A stretch of 64,000 nt of DNA from Cudoniella acicularis (Eukaryota > Ascomycota > Leotiomycetes > Helotiales > Helotiaceae). This document shows, piece by piece, positions 11,871 to 24,546 of the stretch. The translations under genes were made by a program, and so were the position numbers. The DNA is taken from the NCBI GenBank assembly GCA_013054445.1, contig JAAMPI010000078.1, positions 1 through 64,000 on the forward strand, given 5' to 3'. Under the pieces are notes generated by a model. That model ran no database searches, had not been told where the DNA came from, and saw only the letters and a list, made by a program, of their open reading frames with translations. How positions within the stretch are numbered: the stretch's first letter is position 1; every line of letters begins with the position of its first letter.

Positions 11871-13440
11871 TAGACCTAGCGGGAGATATTCGCCTTCTTA
11901 AGAGAGGGGAGACTATTATAACGGACGTAGTCTACGAGGGCTATAATAAGATAAGTAAAGTAATAGCTAAAGGCAGATAAAGAGAACTAGATAGATTTAG
12001 ATAATGATTTATAGAAGTTCTATAATAGTATAATAACCCTATTTGCGAGGGCTCTTAAAAGGTTCTAACGCGGTTCTTAACCTCTATATAAATAAGGCTC
12101 TTAAATCCTCTAAGGGACAAAGTACGGGGTCCGCCCTAATACCTCTATATGTTTTATTAAAGCCTTAGCTACGAGCTAATAGTAGTCGTGACTATATGTT
12201 TTATCGCCTAACGTAAACTCGTTTAAGCCGTATGCCGCCCGGAAACGGAGTATATATATATAGCGTAGCTATAAGGCTCTATAACTTATTTGCTTCTCTT
12301 CTTAAACTAATATAGCCCTTAGACCGGGATTAGGAAGACAAACAAATATAGTACGTACGACGTATAGGTATATTATAATAATTACCTACTTGATTAATAG
12401 TAATATATAATATATCTCTCTATTCGACGTTAGAAAATATTAGCGATTGCTCGACGTTTATCGTATATAGTAATATGTCCCGGCTAGTCTAATTAACCTC
12501 GTTATAGTAATAATAAAGCTTATTCTCTATTAGAGTCGTACCTTAGCCAGGTATAGCGTAGATTACGAAATTGTTCTATCGAGTATTATTAGTATATTTT
12601 AATCGATTTTTATCTTTACGTTAGTACTAATAGTTTTAGGTAATCGTTAGTAGTAAACCCTTCTAACTACGGCTCGGCACGTTATCGTTATCCCCGTCTG
12701 ATATTAGTACGGTTTATAAAGCCGTACGAACTAACCCCTCTAAAAAAGTCATCCTCTAGTACTATAGGCCGTTTTCGACCCTATGACGACGGCGAGTGGT
12801 TGATTGGTCTGTTAATATAAACACGCTAATACCTTTAAAACTATACTTTTTATTTTAGAAGAGCCGCTTCTAGTCCTATTTTCGAGTTCTATATAATATC
12901 TAGAATCGCTGTCTAAGGAAAACTTTTAGAGCCTTATTCCCTTATCCCGGTTAGGAGGTAGCTTACGTGATAGTAGAGGTTTGGCGTAGCCGGGATTCGT
13001 TCCGCTAAGACGACCCCGCTCCGCCAAGCGTAGCGCGCCTACGGAAATAATACGGAGCTCTTGTTTCCCGCCGATAATTATAGCCTAAGGCAATAACTCT
13101 AAAGAATTTAAGTTATAAAAGTAATAGGCACGTGATTCTTAGAATTATCTAATCGTAAATATTCTCTCTACTACTATTCTTTCGAAAGACCTATTATTGT
13201 CTAAAACTAAAGACTATATAATATTAAGCTATTATCTTAGCGGGTATTAAGATGACTATAAACAGAGAGAGCGGTAATAGTAGTAAGTCGTATAACCCTT
13301 TATTCTTAGAGATCCTTCGCTAATAGATTAATATTTAAATTTGTGCTTACCTACTATAGAACTAGCTATCCTTACGTCTTCTAACGCGAAAGCACTATAG
13401 ACTGTTAAAGGAGTTATAGTAAAGCTCTTAGGAGATACTC
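11870..13440. other. Eroded stretch, nothing recognised
   Basis: Stop-rich on all frames, with RIP composition. At 12,950-13,070 the sequence is locally GC-richer (several CCCGCT/CGCC words), but no frame or domain is readable. Confidence 0.45.
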
Positions 13441-14165
13441 TAGTCGTAGGTTCTTCTTCGCCCGTTCCCTTCTTCTATATGCTCGAGCGTCTTAAGACAA
13501 CTAAGCGCGAAGGCTAGCGACGATCTGGTATTCCTTAATACGTCCTTCTAAATCTACTATCTTTAGAACTGATAACTTTATAGCTACGAGTCGGTCTCCG
13601 ACTATATATATCGTATGTCGCTTATTATTATGTTCGTACCTCCCTCTCTATCCGCGAAGATCAATATTATATACTATATAAAGATGGCTCTTATATACGA
13701 TATAGCTAAGGCGCTTGTTAGAGATATTATACCGATAGACGGAGTCAAAAGGGATAAGAAGAACCGACGGGAAAAAATAACTATAGATTATTTTATATAT
13801 AACTTGTTTAGTAAGGTCAATAGTAGGATTATAGGTAGGGAAATCGAGGACATCTGGCACGAACACGAGGACGGCGAGACTCTAGAAAACAAGTTCGTAC
13901 GCGATGTTAATAAGTTTGAGTTGATTCTATAGATGTTAGACTATAAGCGCGCCTATAAACATAAGTTAGATCTAGGGGATTTTAGCTAGGTTATAAGTAG
14001 GATTAAACTGCCTAAGGTGAAGGGGTAGGCAGCTAAGGTACTAAAAGAACGCGAGGAGTTTTAGGATAGAAGACCGTATAAGGCGTACTCGGCGGAAGAA
14101 CCTCCGGAAGAGAAGTCTTTAGCTTAAAAGGTAGAGTATTATAGTAAGGCTTGAGTTAGTAAGTC
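13440..14165 (+). pseudogene. HD-domain phosphohydrolase relic (HDDC2/YfbR-like)
   Basis: It begins near 13,475 with FYMLERLKTTKREG, then an intron-like gap, then SVSDYIYRMSLIIMF and the main open frame 13,615-13,932. The HD motif region reads MALIYDIAKALVRDIIPIDG. In HDDC2-type 5'-deoxynucleotidases this is a His-Asp pair with Glu and Gly further on. Here His is Tyr, Glu is Lys and Gly is Arg, each explained by CpA or TpG to TpA. Downstream are NRREKITIDYFIYNLFSKVN, DIWHEHEDGETLENKFVRDV and NKFELIL, then a tail with three or more TAG. The family hydrolyses deoxynucleoside monophosphates. The mutated metal ligands and stops mean it is dead. Confidence 0.85.
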
Positions 14166-15340
14166 TTAAACAGATCTAATAGATATCTAGCGCGCTAGTT
14201 TATTGTTATAGATACTTTTATAGAAAAGGAATCTAGAATATACTCTTAGGGTCAATTTAAGGTTCTACTTGTCAGTTAATATAAGGGCAGAATCATCTAT
14301 ATGTCTTATAATAGTTTTTACGAGGTGCTTGCCCTAATAATGTCAAGCTCTCGTAATACTCTAAAGCTCTTAAGTCTAAATTCCTTAATTATCATAATAG
14401 TGACCGTAGCCTATACTCCGTTACTAGTTTAGTTCGCGCACGTATATACTAGTCTCTATACCCTAAAGAAGCCAGTTAACTTCCTTATATCTAGCTATTT
14501 TAAGTTATTAAAGAGTTAAATTTAGTATTAGTAATAAAAGGCTCGAGGAATATACGGTATTCTATTTCGAATTTAAACTTGGCTACGACTAAGTAACTTC
14601 TTACGCCTAGAAATCTTAATAAAAATATAAGGAAAGAGAAAGGTAATACTTATACGCTTATCTCGACATTATTACTTACGTTAGTGTCGCGCGTAGATAG
14701 ACTTAGAGTCGTAGTAGATGTTCGCGACAGGCGCGCCGCGTATACCGCGTATACTATACGCGTTAAGCGAGAGGGTTTTCTATAGTCATATATACGCTAG
14801 CGGAGATTATTAGAAACTATATCGAAAGATATCGAAAATAGTAGGAAATAGCGCGAAAGCTACGTCGGATATTAATATAGACACTAAGCGTTTATTAACT
14901 ACTATTGTCTAAGAGGCACTCTTTCGAGCTACTAGAGAGTAGAGGTAGACAGACGATGACGAATAGGGCGTCTTTTTAATAAAGAAAGTATCCTACTTAT
15001 CTTTTACGATTCTTATTATAAAACTACTAGAAACAACGATTTATTGTCTTTAATAATATTATTAAGACTAACCCTACGAAGAACTAGGAGACTCTAAAGG
15101 TAGGGAAGGAGATCGACGAAGCTTTTAAAGTATAAGTAAGGGTAAGGATACCCGACTAGGCTAAGCCGATAATTAAATACGATAAGGCTATAGAGTAGAT
15201 AAGGAAGTAGTATTAGAAAAACAATAAAAACAAGGCTCCGCTAGTATCTGGCTCGGGTAAGAGCACTACTGGCATGTCTCGGGTGGCTGACAGCGGGCTA
15301 GTAGATACCGTACCTTTAGCAGGTGAGCCCGGGGCCGGGG
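14165..15340 (+). other. Eroded stretch with one readable low-complexity piece
   Basis: Mostly unreadable. From about 15,060 a plus frame reads ETLKVGKEIDEAFKV and then APLVSGSGKSTTGMSRVADS, a Ser/Gly-rich tail that looks like a disordered protein end. It may belong with the relic that follows. No domain is recognised. Confidence 0.35.
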
Positions 15341-15362
15341 CTAGGACTAGGACTAGGACTAG
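15341..15362 (+). repeat. ctagga hexanucleotide repeat
   Basis: About 3.5 units of ctagga in tandem. In the local frame it gives an Arg-Thr repeat, so it may have been coding. Confidence 0.8.
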
Positions 15363-15989
15363 AGTAGGGGCTTCAGGCTATTAGACGGACGTACTCTAGA
15401 CCGTAGATGTTCGTAGTAGGGTGTTTTATGACTCTAAAACTTAGATATTAGTGTTATTTATAAGTATTAGGACTGCCTCGCCTATTAGTTTTAAGTATTA
15501 CGTTCTTTAAGATTTTACTAGAATAAAATCTAGTTCTTTTCCGTTACTAGAATAGGAGGCTTAACTAACCTAGAGTATTACCTGGCGTGATACGGCCGGG
15601 CGGGCAAACTGATAGAGTAGCTAGTATGTTATGTACCTAAGTACGCACCGTATACGTCGTGCGCGTCGGTCGTACGCGTCGCGTACGACAAGCTATACTA
15701 ATCAGGCGAAGGCTTTAGCCGGAACGAGGGGCAGGAATCCGCGCTAGTAGTCGCTACCCTAATCATGCCTTAGCCCTTAGTTGGCCTATGTTCTACTATA
15801 TTTTGATTTCGGGGTGCTAATAAGACTATTAGCCCCGTCAAGCATGGGCAGCGCAAGTGGCTAGGATCATCGAGGGAACGAGGTTACTTAGGAAACTTAG
15901 TGCTAAGTAGATACTATAGGTATACCCGCTGACTTTGTCCTATAAACTCACCGAACCTCCCTATAAGGTAAGCCCTTAACAATTTGCCT

Positions 15990-18200
15990 TACGACTGCCT
16001 TTATAACCGGGCGAAACAAAGCCTTACGCGAACTATAAATCAGATAGACTTCCGGTAGGCTAGGGCTTATATAGCGTCAGTTCTACTAGATCCGTAGATT
16101 TAATAGGGTAACGAGCCGGAAATCGGAAGCGTTACTATCGGAGACTTAGGCGACTTTGATTTGAATAATATAGGACCTGACTAAATTACTTCGAATCTTC
16201 TAGTTTTAGATCACTTAGATACCGTATTACTAGCTTTCGAACAGTCTCCTAGTAGCGACCTGTCTTTACTTTATACGGGATACTAATATCTAGCTAACGA
16301 CGAAAGCTTCTTATAAAACCTTATGCCTTACCGGTAGTCAAATACTAAACTTCTATCCGGTTTGATTCCTTATAATGACCCAAACTTATTCTAAGCTTTC
16401 GGCTAGGTTAGTGCCGGCTCGGCTCCGAGTTTAGTTGTTTAGGGAGACCGCTCTCTCGCTTTTACTATACTCTAAGCTAGCGAACCTTTGCCGCGAGAGC
16501 CTTAATCAAACTTCGAAGAGGCTAGCGCCGGTCTAGCTCCGAGTTTGTTTGATTAGGAAGGCCACTCTCTCGCTTATACTACTCTCTAGCCTTCGTAGCC
16601 GGAATCTTAATCAAACTTCGAGTATAGCGATACTCTTAACATCTCTTTAGATTTGTTCTTAGATCTCGAATAGTATCTAGGAGCCGGCCTGCCTTAATAT
16701 AAGTTTAGGCTAGTTCCTTCTAGTAACACAAAACAAGCACCTAGTGCTAGCTTCGCTCCTATCGGAAGAGAACTGTCTTATAGTCTCCGCGAAAGGACTA
16801 AACAATCTCGATGTCTAAGATACCGGGTTTAAAATGCTAAGGTCTTTCTCTTTACTTAATAGCAATTAACAAACTAACTTCGTTATAATATACGAGGCTA
16901 GAGGGAGAGCTCCTCTGTTTAAAATGTGCTAAATTTAGTGTTCCGGTAGAATTTTACTATTAACGTAAAATTATAAAATAGAATCTATTTAAGAAATATA
17001 CTCTTACTCCCTGACTTATAGTTTTAGTAGGACTAATAAGTCCTAGGGAATGATCTAACATACGAAATCCTGTTTATAGCTATACGATCTAGTAGATCGA
17101 GTTCTAAAAAGACAATAAAGTTACGATACTATCCTAATAGTCCTCTTCTAAAAGTAGAGTATTACGAATTTCTTCTAGAACGTAAAGATCAGATCCGTCT
17201 CCTTCGGAAGAATTTATCTAGTAGGCATTCGATAAAAACTATAATATATTACCTAGCTAATATAAAATTTGATATATCTTTATATGTTCGTAGCTATATT
17301 AAGATTGTTATAGCCGATGCGTATCGTTAATAGCCGATTTCAATCCCCTTTATACTTATAACTGCCTTTATATATATAAGTAGCCTCCCCGTATTAGAAG
17401 TTACGAGCTAATTATTAAGGTCTTGATTATACGTTAGTGTTTTAAGATATACGCCAGTCTTATTCTTATAATAGTTGAGTGTCAATTTGCTAATAGACGA
17501 GAAACTCTAGGGATGCCGACTGTTAAGGAGAGGGATTCTATATAGTACGGTTCTATACCTGTGCCTCGTATGATTCGAAACTAACTAGGTCATCTCCTAG
17601 AGTTAAACATGATTAGATTAAATCGGGAAGTTAAGGAAGGTCTCCGGAAGATAGCGTAGAAGAAAGACCGAAAGATATAGATAGTTAAGTATCTGGCCGT
17701 TTTTATTATCGCGTATATTAAAGAGGTTAATATTAGAAGAAATATCTTTTAGTCACGTTACGAAGACTTAGTCCGTTTTATCTCCGATTCCGAAATAAAT
17801 ATACTAACGATTCTAGGGCGGGTTTTAGATATATCTATCTAATCTAAAGGCTCTTATTAATAGAGCGATCGCCTCTTATAATTCTATATTATCGTATTTT
17901 TACTTTACGATAAAGCGAAAACCGCTAGACCTGAACTAGGACGACTAGAAGTCGAAGGACATAGTAGATAATAATATAAAAGTCGTGAAATATATAAAGA
18001 TACTTTAGAGTTATAAATCCCGTCTAAGTAAGTAATAGGAGTATGCGTAACTAGGCTTCGAATTCTAACTAGCTAATAGGAAAAGATAGCTTGCTTAGTA
18101 GGAAAGCTCGCGAATTATATAAAGACGGAGACCCGAAGAGCGTAGCCTATATAATAACTTCGCTGTTTTTTAAGAGTATATAAGAGGGTATATATAATAT
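15990..18200 (+). pseudogene. Transcription-factor-like relic with a 38-residue internal repeat
   Basis: A plus frame from about 16,100 to 16,930 reads as a Ser/Pro/Gln-rich protein if TAG/TAA are Gln. It contains a 114-bp duplication (see separate entry), then LRERTKQSRCLRYRV and NAKV. That Cys-x-x-(Cys) start followed by a Cys-rich continuation near 16,920 resembles the start of a fungal Zn(II)2Cys6 DNA-binding cluster, but not all six Cys can be placed. A stretch further on (17,160-18,200) is open in pieces and may be the rest of the protein. The family assignment is weak; the existence of a gene relic is clearer. Confidence 0.4.
16400..16625 (+). repeat. 114-bp tandem duplication, coding
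   Basis: The segment around 16,411 (gtgccggctcggctccgag) recurs at 16,525 (gcgccggtctagctccgag) with a spacing of exactly 114 bases, 38 codons. Both copies are followed by a shared run around ctctctcgctt and end in an Asn-Phe-Glu segment. Differences between copies are mostly RIP-type. Confidence 0.8.
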
Positions 18201-19350
18201 AGAAGACTTTCGTTAGATTTCGTAAACGAGTAGAGACTACTAAGTAATCTAGTAAACAATTAAACTCTGTTTCTCCGTTTCCGTATACTAGATAATCTCT
18301 TTAAATGCCTTTTTTTATAAAACTATAGGTCTCTTTTATAGACCTATTATAATTTATCTAGAACGTAATTAGTCCGTATTTCGCCTAGGTTTAATACCTA
18401 CTTACCTCTTTAAAATACCCTTCTACTACTTTCAAGTGATTCTCTACGTCTATATTTAGAGTTTAGAAATTTTAAAACTCTTTCGCGATATCCGGCCCGT
18501 CACTAGCTCTACCGAACGGTCCTAGCTTTTCTATACGCTAGTATATTTGCTCTATTAAGCACTTTAGTAGTATTATATAGTTTGTCTTTTAAACCTATAA
18601 ACATAAGCATAGCTTGATTTTTATAGGTCATACTAACCTTCTTTTTAAACTTAATAAGTTATTCTATTCTTTTAGGAAACCCTAGTACGAAGCTCTATAT
18701 ATTGCCCTTATTGATCTTCTTCCTAAGTAAGTTGATTACTAACTCCGTTATAATATCGACGTCTTCTTCGGCAAGACAATCTTTTATATATTATACGTAA
18801 GGATATGTTAGATTATAAGATTTTTCGTATAATACCTGATCTAAAGATATAAGCCGAAAACCGAATTCCTTAGATAGGAGAGCGTATTATGTCTTCTTGC
18901 CTATACCGGGGGTACCTGAACTCGAGTCAGAACTAAAGTCAAAATAAGGCTAATAAGATATACCGATAATAAATATAATAGGAACTCGCTGTTTTAGCCT
19001 TAAGAAGTGGTCCTTCCTTTCCTCCTATAATAACCGTAGCCACGCTTTGCCCTTCTTAGACATGATTTTTAATGTTAAGCTCTAAAACTCTTTAAGATCC
19101 TTCTCCTTATATGTTTATAGTTCGTAATCATATGCCTTAATCAAACAGTCCGTTTTATCCGCCTCTCGTACCTATCAAGCTTCCGGCGTCACTCCGGCTT
19201 TATATTCTTCTTAAGCGGCCCTGATCTTTATATTAAGAATTAGATTAAAGGGTTCTAATAAAGTCTTTATATATCGGATACTATAATACTCTAGTTTGTG
19301 CTTCCGCGCTAACACTTGTTAGTCTTTAGACGTGATCTAGAAGCGATATA
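18200..19350 (-). pseudogene. Adenylate kinase/UMP-CMP kinase-like relic
   Basis: On the minus strand an N-terminal helical region (around 19,300-19,090) leads to the P-loop GTPGIGKKTQ at about 18,890-18,925 (Q from TAA), followed by YALLSKEFGFRLISLDQVLY. This matches the GxPGxGKxTQ and downstream helix of the adenylate kinase family. The NMP-binding part then reads LAEEDVDIITELVINLLRKK and the GFP segment reads VLGFPKRIEQLI (Q from TAA). Further on, a LID-like GRASDGPDIAKEF and a C-terminal helix VENHLKVVEGYFKEVSRY are readable, with frame changes. Such enzymes transfer phosphate between nucleotides. The N-terminal extension is longer than in housekeeping adenylate kinase, so it is a divergent paralog. 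Confidence 0.75.
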
Positions 19351-21200
19351 CTTATATTTTTCTATACTAGTAGACGTAGGGATGTCTCCTACTACTACTT
19401 CTGCTATGTCGTGGCAATGTCTAAGAAACTAACACCTCTCTATATCTACTCTATCCTATCTATAGATCAGTCAAGTTAAATCCGAGAGAGAAAGAGATTA
19501 AACAAACCGGCGCGTATATACCTAGAACTGACACCTCCTACGAATAGGCGGCTATAGATTCTAGGTTAGTAATAAATCTCTTCTACCCCGTTCGCGGCAA
19601 CTCTTTAAGTCTCCCTATCAGATATAGGAACGGTAGTGGCGACGTATCTAACTTAGAGTAAATTGGCTATATAGTTTAGTAGTTAGGGGGAAGGCGTTTC
19701 TAGAGGATGTTGTGTTATAAAGGTCAGAGGAAAATAAGATCTTATTAGCTTGACTCGGCAGATCTTATATATCGGGTAAAGTTGCTCAAGCGGGTTAGGG
19801 CATACCGCTAGAAGAAAAGCCTAGCTAGAGTATCTTAAATCGGAGTATAGGTACCTAGAGGGTTAGGTTAGTAGAATCGAGCGTCGAAGGGGTCTTACTC
19901 TTAATTAGTATGTATAGCTAATTCTAAGCTATATTATCTCTAGAATATAGGGGCTCCCGAAAATCATACGCTCGCGGAATATAGCGGGTAAGATCGTAAA
20001 GAAACTTAAGATAGAGGGTTACGTACTTTAAAGTTATATTAAGTACCTCTCGATATAAAGGGTCTACGAGCTATTCTATATATATTATTAATTTAAGCCT
20101 TTAAAATTTTAAAAAAAATTCTTTTTTTTTTTTTAATAAAGTATTAATATAACTATCTAATACTTATAGACACGAATAATTAATATCTAGCTAGTTATCG
20201 ATTGATCTTTCCTTAATATCAATTATAGATCACGTGATAGAGGGCTAGACTGTTATATAGCGCTTCCCTCCTTTTAACCTTAATTCTTTTAATTCTTATC
20301 TTTTTAAGTACCGGTAATTTATAAATTAATTATATATTCGAGTTCTTTAATCTTCTCTAATTCTATACTTAGATTTAAATCTTATACCTAAGCTATAAAC
20401 CTAGACCTCTAAGCCAACTTAGAAGGCTCTTCGGGGCGGACGGTATAAAGGATCACTTTAAGCCAGTTATAGATCTCTAACTAGTATAATAGATACTCCT
20501 ACTCTAATATTATATAAATTATACTTATTATAAAGAATTTTACGTAGGTTTTATAGAGCTATTGCCCCTGCCGTATGCCCTCTAAAACAATCTAAGAACG
20601 AAGTCAGACTCCTAGTAGTATACGACCTTTTATAGCGGTTAGTAGAATACCCGAATCCGCTCGGATTACTCCGATACTTAGAGTCGAAGCCGTATCGTAT
20701 AGCGTGGCTTATACTAAACACTATCACCTAATTAAAGTTGTTTACGCCCGCTGAAAGAGGCTATATAACTGCTTATTTGACATACCGGGCGTTATAAAAG
20801 AGGCGTAGGGGATTTATACGAGATTCTAGAGAGCTATTTATTAAGGCTAAGTATACGAGTAGGGCGTCGAGAGTATAGTATGGCCTCGCTAAACGAATTT
20901 ACTTTAAACCTAGATCGACGTAGAGTCTTATAAGTCGCTAGCTACCTTATTAATCTATATCTTATCAAGGCGTTTAGCGTTAGCCTTAAAATTATACCTA
21001 GGCTCTTCTTACGCCTAAACTTCTGCCTAGCAAAATACTAGAGATATAAAACTTGATATACTATATATATCACTTGCCTCTTCGTCCTGTCTAGGTGAGT
21101 TACCTTATTCTTTATTAAGATCTGACCTTGACTTTTTCGTTAGAAACGTTCTTTATCGTCCGGAGAAATCGGAGCCTGACGGGGCGGTTCGCTATCTCCT
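19350..21200. other. Eroded stretch with an A/T homopolymer block and a weak minus-strand relic
   Basis: 19,350-20,090 is unreadable. At 20,100-20,145 there is a block of T and A runs, similar in style to 43,150-43,195. From about 20,800 to 20,500 the minus strand reads as a possible protein with GVIRADSGILLTAIKGRILL, but no domain is recognised. The rest shows nothing. Confidence 0.4.
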
Positions 21201-22090
21201 CGAGCCTCCTGATTTACGGGACCTATTTATAACGTAGCTCGGGAGCAATTTTTATACTCTTCTCTTTAACGATAGAGACCTTTATAGCTCAGATACCCGT
21301 AGCCTTTAATATTATTAGTAGAAGTTTAGATAGCTACTAGTCTTAACCGTAGAATCCGTTATATCTAGTCGACTTAGTATTTGCGTAGTAGTGGCCAAAT
21401 TATATAGGACGACCACTTAATTCACTATCGACTAAAGGGCTTCCTTTACCCTACGATAACAACCTTCGTCTATTCCCTACCTCTATAGGTTCGTCCGGTG
21501 TTTAACAATAGTAACGAATAAACGCCTCCTAGTAGCCTTCCTCGTAATCAACTTAACAAGACTTTATCTATACTCTAGACAATTATAGTAGACTATCTCC
21601 CCTTATACCGACCTTACTATCACGACTACCCTTATTCCCGCTTATAAAACAATCTCCTAACATGTCCCCCGAGCCTTCGGACCGTATCTCTCCCCTATCT
21701 ATACACAGTCACTCGAATATAGGACAACAAAACGACCGGCTATTCAAGTATGACTAATGTCCGTAATCCTTTAACCGTAACTACGATCTTAAGCGCTATA
21801 AACGGATCTACTTGATAGTAAAGCCTTTCCCTTATAGGCATTACGAGAAGAGCTTTTTAAGAAAAGATATATTAAAAGTTCGTTCTATATTCGATCTAAT
21901 TCGTAGATTAGAGTAAGGAGATAGCTGATTAAACGAGTAGAGACATGTCCTCGTAAAAGGGTACGGGAAGGCTGTCGTAGAAGACGTATCGAATATTTAG
22001 GTATATAAAAAGACTATAATTAATAAATTAGAAGAGATCTTTAACTTAATAGAGGGTAAGCCGAAGATAGAGGAGATTTAATTCTCCTTT
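21200..22090 (+). pseudogene. C2H2 zinc-finger transcription factor relic
   Basis: A plus-strand Ser/Pro-rich stretch (about 21,590-21,740) leads into a finger at about 21,748-21,860: YDxCPxSFNRNYDLKRYKRI, then KPFPLxALREELF. Cys and His codons of the expected C2H2 pattern have become Tyr or stop by CpA/TpG to TpA. After a likely intron (from about 21,870) the reading resumes as RHVLVKGYGKAVVEDVSNI and ends in a short acidic tail near 22,080. Two fingers with an Arg-Lys-Asp linker are typical of fungal C2H2 regulators. Target unknown. It lies next to, and faces, the CreA-like relic. Confidence 0.75.
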
Positions 22091-22539
22091 TCTTTTTTCT
22101 TTATAGGTAGGCGCAAGTGTTATAGTATAGGTTACTATAGTAGGCGGGCGGTATAGATAGAGTTTCGGTATAGAAGATTGTTTAGGAGGTTATAATATTA
22201 TTAAATTTACGACGGATATAGAGTTAGTCGTTAAACTTTTATTCTCTTCTTTAGCTTTGTCCTTTACTTAAGGTCTATTAGATAGCTTTATAAGAACCTG
22301 CTATAGAGTGCTTCCCTTAATTATACGATGTTATATGCCTAAATCTACCTATCGGCAAGTAAGACTAATATTAACTTCCTAGATAGGTGCTTAGAAACTC
22401 CTTTTATAGAATCCGAGCTATAAAATTATTTATTAGCTACTACCCTATCGCTATAGTAGCTAGCGGGGCAGGCAGTATCCTTTCGGTACCGTGCGTTCTA
22501 GACACGACGTGACCGATCACCGGTATAAGTCGAGTAGCG

Positions 22540-23465
22540 GATATGACTTGGTTGTTAGTATGGTATTGTCCGTCGACGTCGACATGTTAGGGTTCTATAG
22601 TCGTAAGGGGGGGTATTTACTAAAGAGACAGTTTACGGATCGCAGGTAAGTCGTAGCCACTACTATAAGGTCGGAGACGAGGTGAGTATATTAGAGTAGG
22701 CGGAGGAGTGTTGTCTGGTGTTAGTGACGGCGAGTCGTGAGAGAAGGTTAGTGAAGACAGGGAAGTGGAGTTTGGTGAGTCAGGTCGCGAACGCTTAGTA
22801 TTTCGGTGATCGTCTTCGTCGTAGGAATACGAGCGTAACATAGTATAGGCTAAGAGGGAAGGGAGGTCGTTCTAAATATAGTAGCTACTATGGCTATGAT
22901 ATCTGTTCGATAGGACGAAGGTCGAGTATAAAGCGTAGGAGCGTAGAGAAGAGACGATTGGTAAGCCGATAGTAGAGGCAGGTACTAACAAGTTCTTGTT
23001 TAGCGGAGGTATTATTATAGCCTTAAACAAACCTTCTTAGTCTCTTCTATAAGTAGTATATTTAATAGCCTGGCGTGTCTTATTCCTTATTCTTGAGTTA
23101 GGGTTATTATATGTCTTTAAGTGTCGATAAAGTTTATCCGATCGCGTAAACCTGCTTATATAGTATAGGCATATATAAGGCTTCTCTCTAGTATATGTTC
23201 GAATATGCCTTGTCTGATACTCGAGACGACGAAAAGCTTTATCGTATATAGGGCACTTATATAGTCGTAGGAGGTCTTATAGGTCGTCACCTCTATATTG
23301 ACTACCGATCTTAAGTGGTATCCTATAGACGACTACTATTTCTGCTCTTTTGTTGTTATTAAAGCTCCCTATTCTTACTCTAAGTTTAAATAATATACGC
23401 TGTCGTAGTAAAGTAGATAGAGAGGATGTGTTAAGGGGATTTATTAAGAAGAGTACCTTAACCAC
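22540..23465 (-). pseudogene. CreA/CRE1-like carbon catabolite repressor relic
   Basis: The minus strand shows the two-finger DNA-binding domain of CreA at about 23,280-23,100: [31 protein letters not shown], then [20 protein letters not shown], with His to Tyr changes explained by RIP. Downstream, 22,841-22,620 is open and carries the hallmark CreA segment [20 protein letters not shown] followed by [20 protein letters not shown]. CreA represses genes for alternative carbon sources when glucose is present. Divergence beyond RIP-type changes (for example CLYYIS in finger 2) indicates a paralog, not the housekeeping copy. Damaged fingers make it inactive. An open N-terminal part runs up to 23,465. 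Confidence 0.88.
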
Positions 23466-23469
23466 GGGC

Positions 23470-24540
23470 GTAGAAATAACGGAGGGTAGTGGTATATATA
23501 CCGGAGAAGTCCGATCAAGATCTAGAATTATATAGGCGAATAGAGTTAAAGGATTCGGACGGAATTTCTTGATATACGGGATTTTATCGTCCTTATTCCT
23601 TTCTTAGTAATAAGTTGATCGAGACTATAGTTAGGGCATATAAGAGGTAGGATCGGCCTTTCGCTAAAGGAAAACAAATAAACCTATAGTTCGTAAGTAT
23701 ACTAAACGCGGCGAGTCGTGCCTAATAAGATTCGAATATTAGTCTTCTTATTTTTATCGAGGTTTATAATAATATTTTTCGAAAGCATTTTCTCCTCTTA
23801 TATCTTACTATTAGATCCTTCTACTAGTACTTGCTGTCCTTAGATCAGAATTCCTTTCGAGTAAGCTATAAAGCCTTAAAAGAGCTCTCTATTGACTCCG
23901 GGGAAAGATCCGGGGAACTATGCCGATCATCGATTAAGGTAAACCTAAAGGAACTATAGTTCCGAAAAGAAACATAGTACTAACACGATAGTATAATAGA
24001 TGCTTAGGTAGCGTCTAATATTTAGTCCTATCTTTAGACTTCCGTATACCCTAACTACGAATTTTAGGGGCCAACTATACTAATTATCGTCTATAAAACT
24101 AGGCTAGAATAAGTTATATTTCTACTTTATATACCTACGGCTTTATAGTTCTTAGGGCATCACTAATTCTAAATAGAGTAATCGACTTCTAAGGCTATTA
24201 CGAGTAAGAAGTATCCTATTATAACTTTAACTATACGCGAATTTAATTTACTTTCTTTTATAAATACTTTAGAATTTAAATAAAGATACTATTAAGAGAA
24301 CGTAAAACCACCGATTATACTAGAGCTAGTATTAGTCGTTACGAAAGCCAGGTAGCTTAATATTTCCGGTTAAGGCGTAAATACCAGAACGGGCCGTAAA
24401 GTTAGGTCATCGCGGGCACGTTCCGAATAGACGAGGCTACCCTAACTATTAGCGATCTAGTATATAATATATCAATCCTAGGCTATCGTCACCTATTGAT
24501 TTAGAGATAACAGAATAGCTATAGACTCTAGAATATAGGC
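23470..24540. other. Eroded stretch, nothing recognised
   Basis: RIP composition with no domain. It includes the former upstream region of the CreA-like relic. Confidence 0.4.
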
Positions 24541-24546
24541 CAGGAA

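Noticed and set aside
20100..20145. A/T homopolymer block, and its counterpart at 43,150-43,195, as element termini or a centromere signal.
   Set aside because: The two blocks do not share flanking sequence, and simple A/T runs are expected in TA-enriched DNA.
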